A stretch of 64,000 nt of DNA, taken from contig NZ_JARUBF010000001.1 in the NCBI RefSeq assembly GCF_029626025.1, forward strand, positions 4,526,001-4,590,000, given 5' to 3'. Position numbers and translations under genes: made by a program. Positions 54,264 to 63,315 of the stretch are shown one piece after another. Numbering within the stretch: the stretch's first letter is position 1; each line of letters opens with the position of its first letter. The notes under the pieces were generated by a model. That model was not told where the DNA came from and did not search any database. It saw only the letters and a list, made by a program, of their open reading frames with translations. Source of the DNA: Solwaraspora sp. WMMD406. Its GTDB lineage: Bacteria; Actinomycetota; Actinomycetes; Mycobacteriales; Micromonosporaceae.

Positions 54264-55850
54264 CTACTCCCGCCAACCGGTCAGCTCGATCCCCTTGGCC
54301 AGTTCGACCCGGAAACCCAGCGCGACCTCACCACTCTCGCCCGGCGCGAGCGACAGCCGCCAGGTCAGCTCACCCAGCTCCGTACGCTCGACCGGCGGCG
54401 GCACGACGGTCGTCTCCCGCACCACCACCGACTCGTCACGCGACACCGGGAGCTGATCACGCACCTCGACGATCGCCGGGCGGGGCGTGTGGTTGGCGAC
54501 GGTGACGCGGTACTCCACCTCCCGCCGCCGGGTCGACCCGAGCGTGGCCTTGGACTCGACGCGCCGGTGCAGTTTGCGCTCCACCCGCAGCCGGTCGTCG
54601 ACGCCCAGCGCCAGTTCGGTCTCCTCACCCGGCGCCCACATCGGCAGCGTGGTCGACGCGACGAAGTCGGCGTCGTGGAACACCGCGGCCGGACCGGGGA
54701 GCAACGTGTGCTCCGACGTGTTGCCGACCGTTGCCCGCAGGTGCGCCTCGGCGGCGCGGACCGGTGCGGTGACGTGGTCCAGCCGGACCGGCAGTTCCAG
54801 CACCGCGATGGTGGCCCGGTGCGCGCTACCGTCGGCCGGCACCGCCACCGGGCGGGCCGGGCGGTAGGTGGCGGCGCTGACCCCCTGCTCGACGTCGGCG
54901 ACGCTTTCCCGTAGCCGGGGCGGGGCCGCCGCCGAACGAGCCGGGCCGCCGGCTGCCATAGCGCCGGGGGCCGGCATCTTGGCCATCATGTCCGCCGACA
55001 TCGTGCGCGAGGGCGCCGGCCGGAGCCGATCGAGATACCAGGGCGACAATTCGGGTACGCCGGTCGTCGCCGCTGGCCGGGCGGTGGACAGGCGAAGGTC
55101 GCACTCCGGCCAGTCCTCCCCGGTGGTCTGGCTGACCATCCCGAACCAGGTGACGGTCATCGTGGCGTCGACCAGTCGCAGGTCGTAGGAGGGTTGCCAG
55201 CTCGCCCCCTGCACCAGGTAGGTCAGCTCCAGCTCGACCTCGGCCTCGGCCTCGGCCTCGTCGATCTCCACCGCCACGGTTACCTCGACGGCCAGCCGAT
55301 CCGGCTCCCGCTTGCCGTGCGCGGCGTCGAGGTCGCGTCCGACCACGGCCAACTCCTCCGCCAGCTCGGTCCGCCGACGGGTCAGCCCGCGCCGGCGGGC
55401 ACGCGAGTCGGCGAGCTGAGCGGCCACCGAGTCGGTGAAGGCGGCCACGTCGCTCAGCGCGGCGTCGCCAGCGGCCAACGCCCGGGCGTATGTACTGCCG
55501 GCCCGCTCGGCCAGCCGGGTGAGGAACTGTCCGCGCTGCTCCTCGATCCCGTCCGCGTCGTCGACCTCGGCCAACTCGTCGGTCAACTCACGACGACGCT
55601 GTTCCAGGCCGACGACCTGCGGGTCGCTGCTGCGGGCCTGCCGCCAGGTGGTCACGTCCACGCCGAGCACGGTGGCCGCCCCCCGACCGCCGACCCGGAC
55701 CGAGTCCCGCCGAAGGCCGAGCGGGAGTGGCGCGACGCGTACCCGATGCTGGCCGGCGGCCAGCCTGGCACCGCCTCGCCGGGTCACCCGGGCCCGGTCC
55801 GGATAGACGGTGACGCCGACGATGGGTGCGTCGATCTCTACGGTGTTCAC
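54264..55850 (-). CDS. MuiA-type protein (DUF4140/DUF4139)
   Basis: 528 residues. The N-terminal part (VNTVEIDAPIVGVTVYPDRARVTR) and coiled-coil stretch (about 85-180) are DUF4140-like; the C-terminal DUF4139 shows LTYLVQGASWQPSYDLRL, TGEDWPECDLRLSTARPA and PGEETELALGVDDRLRVER. Mucoidy inhibitor A family proteins are widespread, with no agreed biochemical role. GTG 55850 starts at VNTVEID; an upstream ATG at 55898 would add unlikely residues. It converges on oleD. Confidence 0.85.
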   Translation of the reverse strand: MNTVEIDAPIVGVTVYPDRARVTRRGGARLAAGQHRVRVAPLPLGLRRDSVRVGGRGAATVLGVDVTTWRQARSSDPQVVGLEQRRRELTDELAEVDDADGIEEQRGQFLTRLAERAGSTYARALAAGDAALSDVAAFTDSVAAQLADSRARRRGLTRRRTELAEELAVVGRDLDAAHGKREPDRLAVEVTVAVEIDEAEAEAEVELELTYLVQGASWQPSYDLRLVDATMTVTWFGMVSQTTGEDWPECDLRLSTARPAATTGVPELSPWYLDRLRPAPSRTMSADMMAKMPAPGAMAAGGPARSAAAPPRLRESVADVEQGVSAATYRPARPVAVPADGSAHRATIAVLELPVRLDHVTAPVRAAEAHLRATVGNTSEHTLLPGPAAVFHDADFVASTTLPMWAPGEETELALGVDDRLRVERKLHRRVESKATLGSTRRREVEYRVTVANHTPRPAIVEVRDQLPVSRDESVVVRETTVVPPPVERTELGELTWRLSLAPGESGEVALGFRVELAKGIELTGWRE

Positions 55851-55922
55851 GGCGGCGAGGATAGTCGAGCCGCGCTCGCGCCCCCCGTTCGACGGCAACG
55901 TGGCGGGCGGCAGCTGGCGCGC

Positions 55923-57041
55923 TCAGTGCTCGGGCGCGACGGCTGACCGCCACTCCTCGGCCGGGGTGAGCGGGACGGGTGTGGGGCGTTCGACCGTCGT
56001 CGTCAGTTCGACCCGCCGGCCATCGGCGGCCGACCGGAGCAGGGCGGTCATGACGTCGAGTACGTGCAGTGCCACCTCGCCGCTGGCCCGGGGCGGACGC
56101 GTTTCGGCCGCCCGTACCAGGTCGATCAGGCCGACCCCCCGGGCGGCGGCGACGTAGCCGGCCCGCGGTGCGAGCGTGTGCCATCCTGGATCACCGAGCG
56201 CGAGATGGCGGACCTCGCCGTCGAAGGTGTTCGGATCGGGTACGGCGAGGGTGCCCTCCTCCCCCAGCACCTCAATCGGCGCGGCCGTCGTCGCGACACC
56301 GTCGAAGCTGGTCGTGAGGGTGCTCAGGGCACCACCGGCGTGTTCCAGCACACCGGTCACATGAGTCGGCACCTCGACCGGGATCCGCTGCCCGAGGCGG
56401 GGACCCGAACCGATGATCCGGGTCTCCCGCAGCTGGCTGGCCGCCCCGATCACGGCACGGACCGGCCCGAGCAGGTGGATCAGCGCCGAGATGTAGTACG
56501 GCCCCATGTCCATCAGCGGGCCGCCGCCCGGGGCGTAGTAGAAGTCGGGGTCAGGGTGCCAGCGCTCGTGTCCCGGAGTGACCAGGACGGCCGACGCGGA
56601 CAGTGGGCGCCCGATCAGTCCATCGTCGATCGCCGCCCGGGCGGTCTGCGTACCGGTGCCCAGCACGGTGTCCGGCGCGCAACCGACGCGGACGCCGGCC
56701 GACACCGCCCGGTCGATGATCGACCGGCCCTCGGGGAAGGTGACGGTGAGCGGCTTCTCGACATAGACGTTGCGGCCGGCGTCGATCGCCGCGTCGGAGA
56801 TCTCGGCGTGCGCCGCCGGGATCGTCAGGTTGAGTACCGTCGCCACGTCGGGGTGGTGCAGCAGCCGTTCGACGCTCACCGCCGCGGTGCCGGGGATCGT
56901 GGCGGCGGCGGCGACAGCCCGGGCAGCGTCCAGGTCGGCCACCGCGACGACCCGCACCGTGGGATGGTCGACGAGCGTTTTCAGGTACGCGCGGGAGACG
57001 ACCCCGAGGCCTACGACGCCGACGCCATGCGGGTCGCCCAC
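55923..57041 (-). CDS. Gfo/Idh/MocA-family oxidoreductase
   Basis: 372 residues. HGVGVVGLGVVSRAYLKTL gives the nucleotide-binding GxGxxS/A-type turn; VYVEKPLTVTFPEGRSII holds the EKP motif with the catalytic Lys, and YYAPGGGPLMDMGPYYISAL the D-x-x-H/Y region of the C-terminal domain. Usual activity is NAD(P)-dependent oxidation of a sugar or cyclitol. GTG 57041 follows AAAGGGG and lies inside the ThuA-like gene, so the pair is coupled. Confidence 0.9.
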   Translation of the reverse strand: MGDPHGVGVVGLGVVSRAYLKTLVDHPTVRVVAVADLDAARAVAAAATIPGTAAVSVERLLHHPDVATVLNLTIPAAHAEISDAAIDAGRNVYVEKPLTVTFPEGRSIIDRAVSAGVRVGCAPDTVLGTGTQTARAAIDDGLIGRPLSASAVLVTPGHERWHPDPDFYYAPGGGPLMDMGPYYISALIHLLGPVRAVIGAASQLRETRIIGSGPRLGQRIPVEVPTHVTGVLEHAGGALSTLTTSFDGVATTAAPIEVLGEEGTLAVPDPNTFDGEVRHLALGDPGWHTLAPRAGYVAAARGVGLIDLVRAAETRPPRASGEVALHVLDVMTALLRSAADGRRVELTTTVERPTPVPLTPAEEWRSAVAPEH

Positions 57042-57721
57042 ACCATGCCCCTTTCGATGACGGTACGCACACCCGGGTGTTCCAGCACGTCGAGGCTGTG
57101 TCCCGGAGTGGTCACGACGATCCGACCCGCTCCCCAGTTCCGGGTCCAGATCGCCGGCGAAGTGACCGGCCGCTGCCACGGATGCCACGCCCGCGTCGGG
57201 TGGGTGGTGGTGGCCAGCACCTCGATCAGGTCGTCGTGCAGCACCCAGTACTGCTCGGTGACCAGGTCGAAGTCGGCGATCCCGGCGGTGATCGGGTGGG
57301 TCCGGCCGAGGTCGGTGATCGTGATCGAGTGCGGCAGGAAGTTGTCCGTCTCCGCGCCGCTGCGTTCGCACGGCTGGATGCCCGGGTGGGTGGCGAACTG
57401 GCCACCCACCAGGTGTAGGTAGTCGGAGCTGGCACGGAACGAGTCGACGATGCCGCCGTGCCAGCCGGTGAAACCCGTACCGGCGACGATCGCCGCGCCC
57501 AGACCCGCCACCTGCTCCCCGGTGATCCGGGACATCGTCACGCACTGCACGATCAGGTCGGTGTCGGCCAGTTCGGCGGCGTCGGCGTAGATCTCCGCCG
57601 ACTCCTCCACCCGTACCGCGTAGCCGTTGCGTTCGAGGAACGGGATGAACAAGTCTGTCGCTTCGACCGGCCGGTGCCCCTCCCACCCGCCGCGGACCAC
57701 AAGGGCTCTGCGTCGCGTCAC
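57011..57721 (-). CDS. ThuA-like family protein (glutamine-amidotransferase-like fold)
   Basis: 236 residues. ALVVRGGWEGHRPVEATDLF, VAGTGFTGWHGGIVDSFRAS and NFLPHSITITDLGRTHPITAG match ThuA-like proteins found with Gfo/Idh/MocA dehydrogenases in disaccharide catabolism. The active Cys of amidotransferases is absent (TGFTGWHGG), as usual for this family. GTG 57721 has GGGAG upstream. The 31-base overlap with the next gene and shared theme support a function in carbohydrate use. Confidence 0.87.
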   Translation of the reverse strand: MTRRRALVVRGGWEGHRPVEATDLFIPFLERNGYAVRVEESAEIYADAAELADTDLIVQCVTMSRITGEQVAGLGAAIVAGTGFTGWHGGIVDSFRASSDYLHLVGGQFATHPGIQPCERSGAETDNFLPHSITITDLGRTHPITAGIADFDLVTEQYWVLHDDLIEVLATTTHPTRAWHPWQRPVTSPAIWTRNWGAGRIVVTTPGHSLDVLEHPGVRTVIERGMVWATRMASAS

Positions 57722-57929
57722 ACCTGCTCCCTCCCACGGGTCCGGCACCCGGGCCACCGTCGCTGCCCGGTCGACGCCCGAGCGTTCGACCATCGACAAC
57801 CGTACCCGGGCCGCCGCCCTGGGCGGTTATCCCCGCCAGGCTGACAAGACCTCCGAAGGACCCCACACCACATCCACTTTGGTCGAGTCGATCTGGGGCG
57901 ACAAGCCGCTGAGGGAGATGATGCAAGCC

Positions 57930-58215
57930 CGCAACGGCCGTACTCGAATCCGGGTACCTGGGTGGCGCCCGCCGTCAGGTCGGCGAGGTCGCGCGGGTCA
58001 AAAGGACTGCCGAGCCATTTGACGGAACCCGCGAAGTAGACGTTCCCTGCCACCGGTGCCCGGTCTGCGCCGACGATGTCGATCTCCGGATCGAACTTGC
58101 GGTTCCACCAACCTCCAACCGCCTGCACGTCCGACCAGGGCAGGCTTCCGGCGATCGCGGCGAGTTCCAGGGACTCCCGGATGAGCGGTTCAACGGCGCG
58201 GCCACGCCATCCCTT
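57930..58215 (-). pseudogene. C-terminal remnant of a DUF234-type AAA ATPase
   Basis: A minus-strand frame reads KGWRGRAVEPLIRESLELAA, then AVGGWWNRKFDPEIDIVGAD, VAGNVYFAGSVKWLGSPFD and QVPGFEYGRC. This is the C-terminal DUF234 region of archaeal-type AAA ATPases found in many actinomycetes. Immediately upstream there is a stop (58216-58218) and no ATPase domain, so this is a decayed tail beside tRNA-Pro. It ends before the ThuA-like gene starts. Confidence 0.75.
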
Positions 58216-58374
58216 TCAGCGCCGCTGGACGAGTTTGAATGCCGCTTCCGGTCGGCCTCGACGGGTCTGGTCCTGGGCGCTACAAGAATCGCTAGGCCCG
58301 TCGGCCCCCAGGCGGTCCCCAGCTACGCGCGGTCTAGATCAGCAATCCCCTACCGGAGCACGATGCGCTAGAAG

Positions 58375-58413
58375 CCGCTGACCAGGGCCTATCCCCTGGT
58401 CAGCGGTTTCTTT
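58375..58413. terminator. 13-bp perfect hairpin with T-run on the plus side
   Basis: CCGCTGACCAGGG (58375-58387) pairs with CCCTGGTCAGCGG (58394-58406) around CCTATC and is followed by TTTCTTT on the plus strand. It lies 9 bases downstream of the leftward tRNA-Pro gene, so it probably terminates that tRNA, while the T-run suggests it also works in the other direction. Confidence 0.8.
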
Positions 58414-58421
58414 AGCAAGTG

Positions 58422-58495
<74 letters not shown>

Positions 58496-58589
58496 CCGCC
58501 AGCAGGCCTACGCCCCGGCAGCCGCTACAGCGTAGCGCACCGGCGATCGAGACACCGCATCGGCCCGCGCCGGCAGAGTCAGCCGAGGG

Positions 58590-59990
58590 TCAGCCGTGCG
58601 CCTTGCCCCGCCCGCCCGGGCCGACCTGCTTACGTGGCCGGACCGACACCTCGATCGGGGTGCCTTCGTACCCGAACTCCTCCCGCAGCTTGCGCTCGAC
58701 GAAGCGCTGGTAGCCGGCGTCGAGCGGGCCGGTGGTGAACAGGACGAACCGGGGTGGTGCGATGCCGGCCTGGGTGGCGAAGAGAATTCTGGGTGCCCGC
58801 CCCCCGCGTACCGGATGAGGGGTGGCCTGTGCCAGGGCGGTGATCCACTGGTTGAGCTGACCGGTCGGCACCCGGGTCTCCCAGCTGGCCAGAGCGGTGC
58901 GCAACGCGGGCGCGAGCCGCTCCACCGATCGACCGGTCTTGGCCGAGATGTTGACCCGGATCGCCCACGGGATACGCCGCAGGTCCCGTTCGATCTCCTT
59001 CTCCAGGTAGTAGCGCCGGTCCGCGTCGACCAGGTCCCACTTGTTGAAGGCGATCACCAGGGCCCGGCCCGCCTCGACGACCATCGACAGGACCCGCTGA
59101 TCCTGTTCGCTCAGCGTCTCGCTCGCGTCGAGCAGGACGACCGCGACCTCTGCGGCTTCGATCGCCCCGGCGGTACGCAGACTCGCGTAGTACTCGGTGC
59201 CGCTCGCCCGGTTGGATCGCTTGCGTAGTCCCGCCGTGTCGACGAACTGCCACGGCTCGCCGCCGATCTCCACGATGCTGTCGACCGGGTCGACGGTGGT
59301 GCCGGCGACCGCGTCAACCACCGCGCGGTCCTCGTGCGCGAGCCGATTGAGCAAGCTGGACTTGCCGACGTTCGGCCGGCCGACCAGAGCCACCCGACGG
59401 GGTCCACGCGGGCCGCCCTCGCTGATCGGGGGCGGGTCCGGCAACGCGTCGAGTACGGCGTCGAGCAGGTCGCCCGAGCCCCGTCCGTGCAGGGCGGAGA
59501 CCGGGTACGGCTGACCGAGCCCGAGCGACCACAGCGAGGTGGCCTCGACCTCGATGGCGGCGTTGTCGGCCTTGTTGGCGATCAGCAAAACCGGTTTGGC
59601 GCTGCGGCGCAGCATCTTGACGGCCGCCTCGTCGACGTCGGTCGCCCCGACCATGGCGTCGACGACGAACAGGACCACGTCGGCGGTCGCCACCGCCACT
59701 TCGGCCTGGGCCGCGATGGCCGCCGCCCGGTCCCGGGCGTCCGGCTCCCAGCCGCCCGTGTCGACGACGGTGAACTGTCGACCTGACCATTGGGCGTCGT
59801 AGGGGACCCGGTCCCGGGTGACGCCCGGGGTGTCTTCCACCACCGCCTGCCGGCGGCCGATGATCCGGTTGACCAGAGTGGACTTTCCGACGTTGGGTCG
59901 GCCCACGACGGCGACGACCGGTACCGGGGCGCTGGGCTCGGCGGTCCGGGCCACCCCGACCGGCTCGTCGGCGACACCGTCGGCGATCAT
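58590..59990 (-). CDS. der: Ribosome-associated double GTPase Der (EngA)
   Basis: 466 residues. Two tandem GTPase domains: first with [21 protein letters not shown] and NKAD; second with [18 protein letters not shown] and NKWD. The C-terminal KH-like domain ends [20 protein letters not shown]. Der is needed for 50S ribosome maturation. The ATG overlaps the cmk stop by four bases, so it is co-translated with cmk. Confidence 0.97.
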   Translation of the reverse strand: MIADGVADEPVGVARTAEPSAPVPVVAVVGRPNVGKSTLVNRIIGRRQAVVEDTPGVTRDRVPYDAQWSGRQFTVVDTGGWEPDARDRAAAIAAQAEVAVATADVVLFVVDAMVGATDVDEAAVKMLRRSAKPVLLIANKADNAAIEVEATSLWSLGLGQPYPVSALHGRGSGDLLDAVLDALPDPPPISEGGPRGPRRVALVGRPNVGKSSLLNRLAHEDRAVVDAVAGTTVDPVDSIVEIGGEPWQFVDTAGLRKRSNRASGTEYYASLRTAGAIEAAEVAVVLLDASETLSEQDQRVLSMVVEAGRALVIAFNKWDLVDADRRYYLEKEIERDLRRIPWAIRVNISAKTGRSVERLAPALRTALASWETRVPTGQLNQWITALAQATPHPVRGGRAPRILFATQAGIAPPRFVLFTTGPLDAGYQRFVERKLREEFGYEGTPIEVSVRPRKQVGPGGRGKAHG

Positions 59991-60667
59991 CGGGCGGTCC
60001 GGTCATGGAGCAGATCACGCAATCGGGCCACGACCTCGTCGATGCCCATCTCGGTGGTGTCCAGCGCGACCGCGTCCGGGGCCTGCTGCAACGGGTCGGC
60101 GGTGCGGGTCGAGTCGAGCCGGTCACGGCGGGCGAGCGCTTCGGCGGTCGCGGCGACGTCCGCGGCGGTCTCCGCGCTGCGCCGGTGCGCGCGGGTCTCG
60201 GCGGATGCGGTGAGGTAGACCTTGAGGTCGGCGTCGGGCGCCACCACCGACCCGATGTCACGTCCTTCGACCACGATCGGCGCGTGCGCCGCGATCAGCG
60301 CCCGCTGTTCGACGACGAGCATTTCCCGTACGGCGGGTACGGCGGCGACCGCCGAGACGGCCGAGGTGACCTCGGATCCTCGGATCTCGTCGTCCACCGC
60401 GACCCCGTCGGCGACCACATGGGGTGCCGCCGGGTCGGTACCGATCGACAGCGTGACGTCAGCGGCGACCTTTTCGACGCCGTCGGCGTCGTGCGGGTCG
60501 ACGCCGGCCCGCAGCACCGCCCAGGTGACCGCCCGGTACATCGCCCCGGTGTCCAGGTAGCGTGCGCCGGCGACGCTCGCCAGTCGCCGGGAAACGGTGG
60601 ATTTGCCAGATCCGGACGGACCATCTACCGCGACCACGAAGTTCCCGGTCCGCGCCTGCTCAACCAC
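59987..60667 (-). CDS. cmk: Cytidylate kinase
   Basis: 226 residues. P-loop [34 protein letters not shown] and [20 protein letters not shown] are family signatures; the NMP-binding insertion is present. It phosphorylates CMP/dCMP. AGGAGG at 60675-60680 is only one base from GTG 60673 but seven from GTG 60667, so 60667 is the likelier start; the alternative adds two residues. Confidence 0.95.
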   Translation of the reverse strand: MVEQARTGNFVVAVDGPSGSGKSTVSRRLASVAGARYLDTGAMYRAVTWAVLRAGVDPHDADGVEKVAADVTLSIGTDPAAPHVVADGVAVDDEIRGSEVTSAVSAVAAVPAVREMLVVEQRALIAAHAPIVVEGRDIGSVVAPDADLKVYLTASAETRAHRRSAETAADVAATAEALARRDRLDSTRTADPLQQAPDAVALDTTEMGIDEVVARLRDLLHDRTAR

Positions 60668-60767
60668 CGTCACTCCTCCTCGCCTGCATCGTCGTTCCCA
60701 GTCGTCCCACCAGGTACCGCGTACCGCTCACCCTGGGGTGCCCACCGAACCGGTCCATCATGCCTGG

Positions 60768-61508
60768 TCAGCCATCCGTCGCCGCGAAGAGGGCGGAGAC
60801 CTCGGGATTGCCGAGCCGGCGGGTGCGGCCGGGCCTGAGGTCGCCGAGGCGGATCGGCCCGATGGCGGTGCGGATCAGCCGCGAGACGGGATGCCCGACC
60901 TCGTCGAACAGTCGCCGGACGATGTGGTTGCGCCCTTCGTGCAGCACGACCTCGACCTGCGCAGTCCGCCCCAGAGTGTCCAGCAACGTGTACTTGTCCA
61001 CCTTGGCTACCCCGTCGGCCAGTTCGACGCCGGCAAGCAACCGGCGTCCCACCACGCGGGGCAACGGACCGGCCACCTCGCACAGGTACGTCTTCGGCAC
61101 ACCGTACGAGGGATGCATCAGTCGGTGGGCCAGGGTGCCGTCGTTGGTCAGCAGCAACAGGCCCTCGCTGTCGGCGTCGAGTCGACCGACGTGGTAGACC
61201 CGCTCGTCGACCCGGTCCAGGAAGTCGGCCAGCGCGGTGCGGCCCTTCTCGTCGGCCATCGTCGAGACCACCCCACGAGGCTTGTTCATCGCCAGGTACA
61301 CCAGCCTGCTGTCGGTGACGATCCGCTCACCGTCGACGTGGATGACGCTGACCTGCGGATCGACTTTGTCGCCGAGCTGCGCCACCCGACCATCCACTGT
61401 GACCCGCCGTCGGAAGATCAGATCCTCACAGGCTCGTCTGGAGCCGATCCCGGCCGCGGCCAGCACCTTCTGCAGGCGCTGCGCACCGCTGTTGTCATCG
61501 CTGGGCAT
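60768..61508 (-). CDS. rluB: RluB-type 23S rRNA pseudouridine synthase
   Basis: 246 residues. An S4-like N-terminal domain (RLQKVLAAAGIGSRRACEDL) precedes the RsuA/RluB/E catalytic core with Asp in VGRLDADSEGLLLLTNDG and the later YLAMNKPRGVVST. Bacterial RluB modifies a base in the peptidyl-transferase region of 23S rRNA. The ATG at 61508 lies 14 bases inside scpB, and 101 bases separate it from cmk. Confidence 0.94.
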   Translation of the reverse strand: MPSDDNSGAQRLQKVLAAAGIGSRRACEDLIFRRRVTVDGRVAQLGDKVDPQVSVIHVDGERIVTDSRLVYLAMNKPRGVVSTMADEKGRTALADFLDRVDERVYHVGRLDADSEGLLLLTNDGTLAHRLMHPSYGVPKTYLCEVAGPLPRVVGRRLLAGVELADGVAKVDKYTLLDTLGRTAQVEVVLHEGRNHIVRRLFDEVGHPVSRLIRTAIGPIRLGDLRPGRTRRLGNPEVSALFAATDG

Positions 61509-62355
61509 CGGCTATCTCTTCCACGTCGTCGGGCAGGAACGGAGCGAGCGAAGGCAGCTCGTCGACGCTGTCCAAGCCCAGTTTCTCCAGGAACAGCGGG
61601 GTCGTACGGTAGAGGTAGGCACCGGACTGGGGCTCGGTCCCGCACTCTTCGATCAGCCCCCGGGACACCAGCGTACGGATCACTCCGTCACAGTTGACAC
61701 CCCGGATCACCGATACCCGCGAGCGGGTCACCGGCTGTTTGTAGGCCACGACCGCCAACGTCTCGAGCGCCGCCTGAGTCAGCCGGACCGACTGCCCGTC
61801 CAGGACGAACCGTTCGACGTAGGCAGCGTATTCCGGCCGGGTGTAGAGCCGCCACCCGCCAGCCGCCCGACGCAGGTCGAACCCGTGCCCGGCAGCGGTG
61901 TAGCCGGCGGAGATCCGGCCCAGTTCCGCGGCGATCCGCTCGGTCGGCTCCTCCAGCACCTGCGCGAGTACCACCTCGGAGACCGGTTCGTCGACGACGA
62001 GCAGAATCGCCTCCAGCGCCGCCCGAAGATCCAGCGGTACGGACGGGTCCGGCTCGCCGAGCGGACCGGACGGCGCCAACGGGTCGGGCTCGGCCGGCAC
62101 CGTCGTCCACGCCGGCGCGGTGAGTTCAGCCTCGGACGAGGCAGGTGGCACGGCGAGTTCAGGATCGGCCCAAGGCTCTGCGGGCTCGGCCCGAGCAGCA
62201 GACTCGGCCTCGACCCGATCAACGGACTCGGCCGGGGCGACGGACTCGACCCGGCCAGCCGGTCCGTCGGCCTGCGGCGGCGTCGACCGGGCCCATGGCG
62301 GTACCCACGCGGCAGCCTGTTCGGCGAGCGAATCAGGCTGCTCGTCACTGCTCAC
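61495..62355 (-). CDS. scpB: Condensin kleisin partner ScpB
   Basis: 286 residues. The winged-helix core starts near residue 105 (LRAALEAILLVVDEPVSEVVLAQ) and includes ALETLAVVAYKQPVTRSRVSVIRGVN and the second wing. ScpB binds kleisin ScpA in the SMC condensin. The first hundred residues are Ala/Glu/Pro-rich and unique to actinomycetes. The GTG at 62355 overlaps scpA by four bases. Confidence 0.95.
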   Translation of the reverse strand: MSSDEQPDSLAEQAAAWVPPWARSTPPQADGPAGRVESVAPAESVDRVEAESAARAEPAEPWADPELAVPPASSEAELTAPAWTTVPAEPDPLAPSGPLGEPDPSVPLDLRAALEAILLVVDEPVSEVVLAQVLEEPTERIAAELGRISAGYTAAGHGFDLRRAAGGWRLYTRPEYAAYVERFVLDGQSVRLTQAALETLAVVAYKQPVTRSRVSVIRGVNCDGVIRTLVSRGLIEECGTEPQSGAYLYRTTPLFLEKLGLDSVDELPSLAPFLPDDVEEIADAQR

Positions 62356-63272
62356 TGCGTCGTCTCCTTCGTCCGCGGCGGTTCCGGCGGCAGCGCATCG
62401 GGCGACGCGGCTGGCCGCTCCGGCGATCCCGCGTACTCGTCGATGGTGAGCTCCGCTCCCCCGTCGGTTCCACCTGTCCAGCTGACGGTCAGCTCACCAA
62501 GGGCCTGATCCTGACTGAAGCCGACCAGGCCTTCCCGGTAGAGCTCCAACAGCGCCAGGAAGCGGGCCACGATCTCCAAGGTGGACTCGCAGTCCAGGCA
62601 GAGTACCTGAAACGACGCCGAACCCATCCGGCGCAACCGGTCGCGCAACACGGTGGCGTGTTCCCGGACGCTGACCCGTACCTGATGGACGTGATCGACC
62701 GAGACGACCGGGACCGGGCGCGGGGTCATCGCCTTGAGCGCGAGCTTGGCCAGTCGCTCCGGTCCGATCCCGAGCACCAGCTCGGGCAGGGCTTGCGCGT
62801 AGCGCGGTTCGAGGGTGACCGACCGGGGGTAACGCCGCCCGCCGACCGCCTCCAAGCCGGCGATGTGCGCGGCGGCCTCCTTGAACGCCTTGTACTGCAG
62901 CAACCGGGCGAACAGCAGGTCCCGGGCCTCCAACAGGGCGAGGTCGTCCTCGTCCTCCACCTGCGCGGCCGGCAGCAGCCGGGCGGCCTTGAGATCGAGC
63001 AGAGTGGCGGCGATGACCAGGAACTCACTGGCCTCGTCGAGGTCCCAATCGTCACCCATCGCCCGGATGTAGGCGATGAACTCGTCGGTCACCTGATGCA
63101 GGGCCACCTCGGTGACGTCGAGCTTGTGTTTACCGATCAGCTGCAGGAGCAGGTCGAACGGGCCGGTGAAGTTGGCGAGGCGGACGGTGAAGCCGGAACC
63201 CTCCACGACCGGTGCGGCCACCGCCTCGGTGGCCTGCTCGGGGGCTACGGCATCGGCTGTCGGGGCGCTCAC
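62352..63272 (-). CDS. scpA: Condensin kleisin ScpA
   Basis: 306 residues. The N-terminal kleisin region TVRLANFTGPFDLLLQLIGKHKLDVTEVAL is clear; the middle is EASEFLVIAATLLDLKAARLLP, and the C-terminal winged helix has FLALLELYREGLVGFSQDQALGEL. It bridges SMC heads with ScpB. GTG 63272 (VSAPTADAVA) is the best start; the upstream in-frame start at 63308 adds twelve residues without a conserved pattern. Confidence 0.94.
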   Translation of the reverse strand: MSAPTADAVAPEQATEAVAAPVVEGSGFTVRLANFTGPFDLLLQLIGKHKLDVTEVALHQVTDEFIAYIRAMGDDWDLDEASEFLVIAATLLDLKAARLLPAAQVEDEDDLALLEARDLLFARLLQYKAFKEAAAHIAGLEAVGGRRYPRSVTLEPRYAQALPELVLGIGPERLAKLALKAMTPRPVPVVSVDHVHQVRVSVREHATVLRDRLRRMGSASFQVLCLDCESTLEIVARFLALLELYREGLVGFSQDQALGELTVSWTGGTDGGAELTIDEYAGSPERPAASPDALPPEPPRTKETTQ

Positions 63273-63315
63273 CAGTCGACCGTAGTGCACCTGCGTGGCG
63301 GGCCACACCGGCAGG

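Noticed and set aside
57722-58421. Prophage or integrative element at tRNA-Pro
   Set aside because: No integrase, att repeat or phage gene is visible; only the ATPase tail remains.
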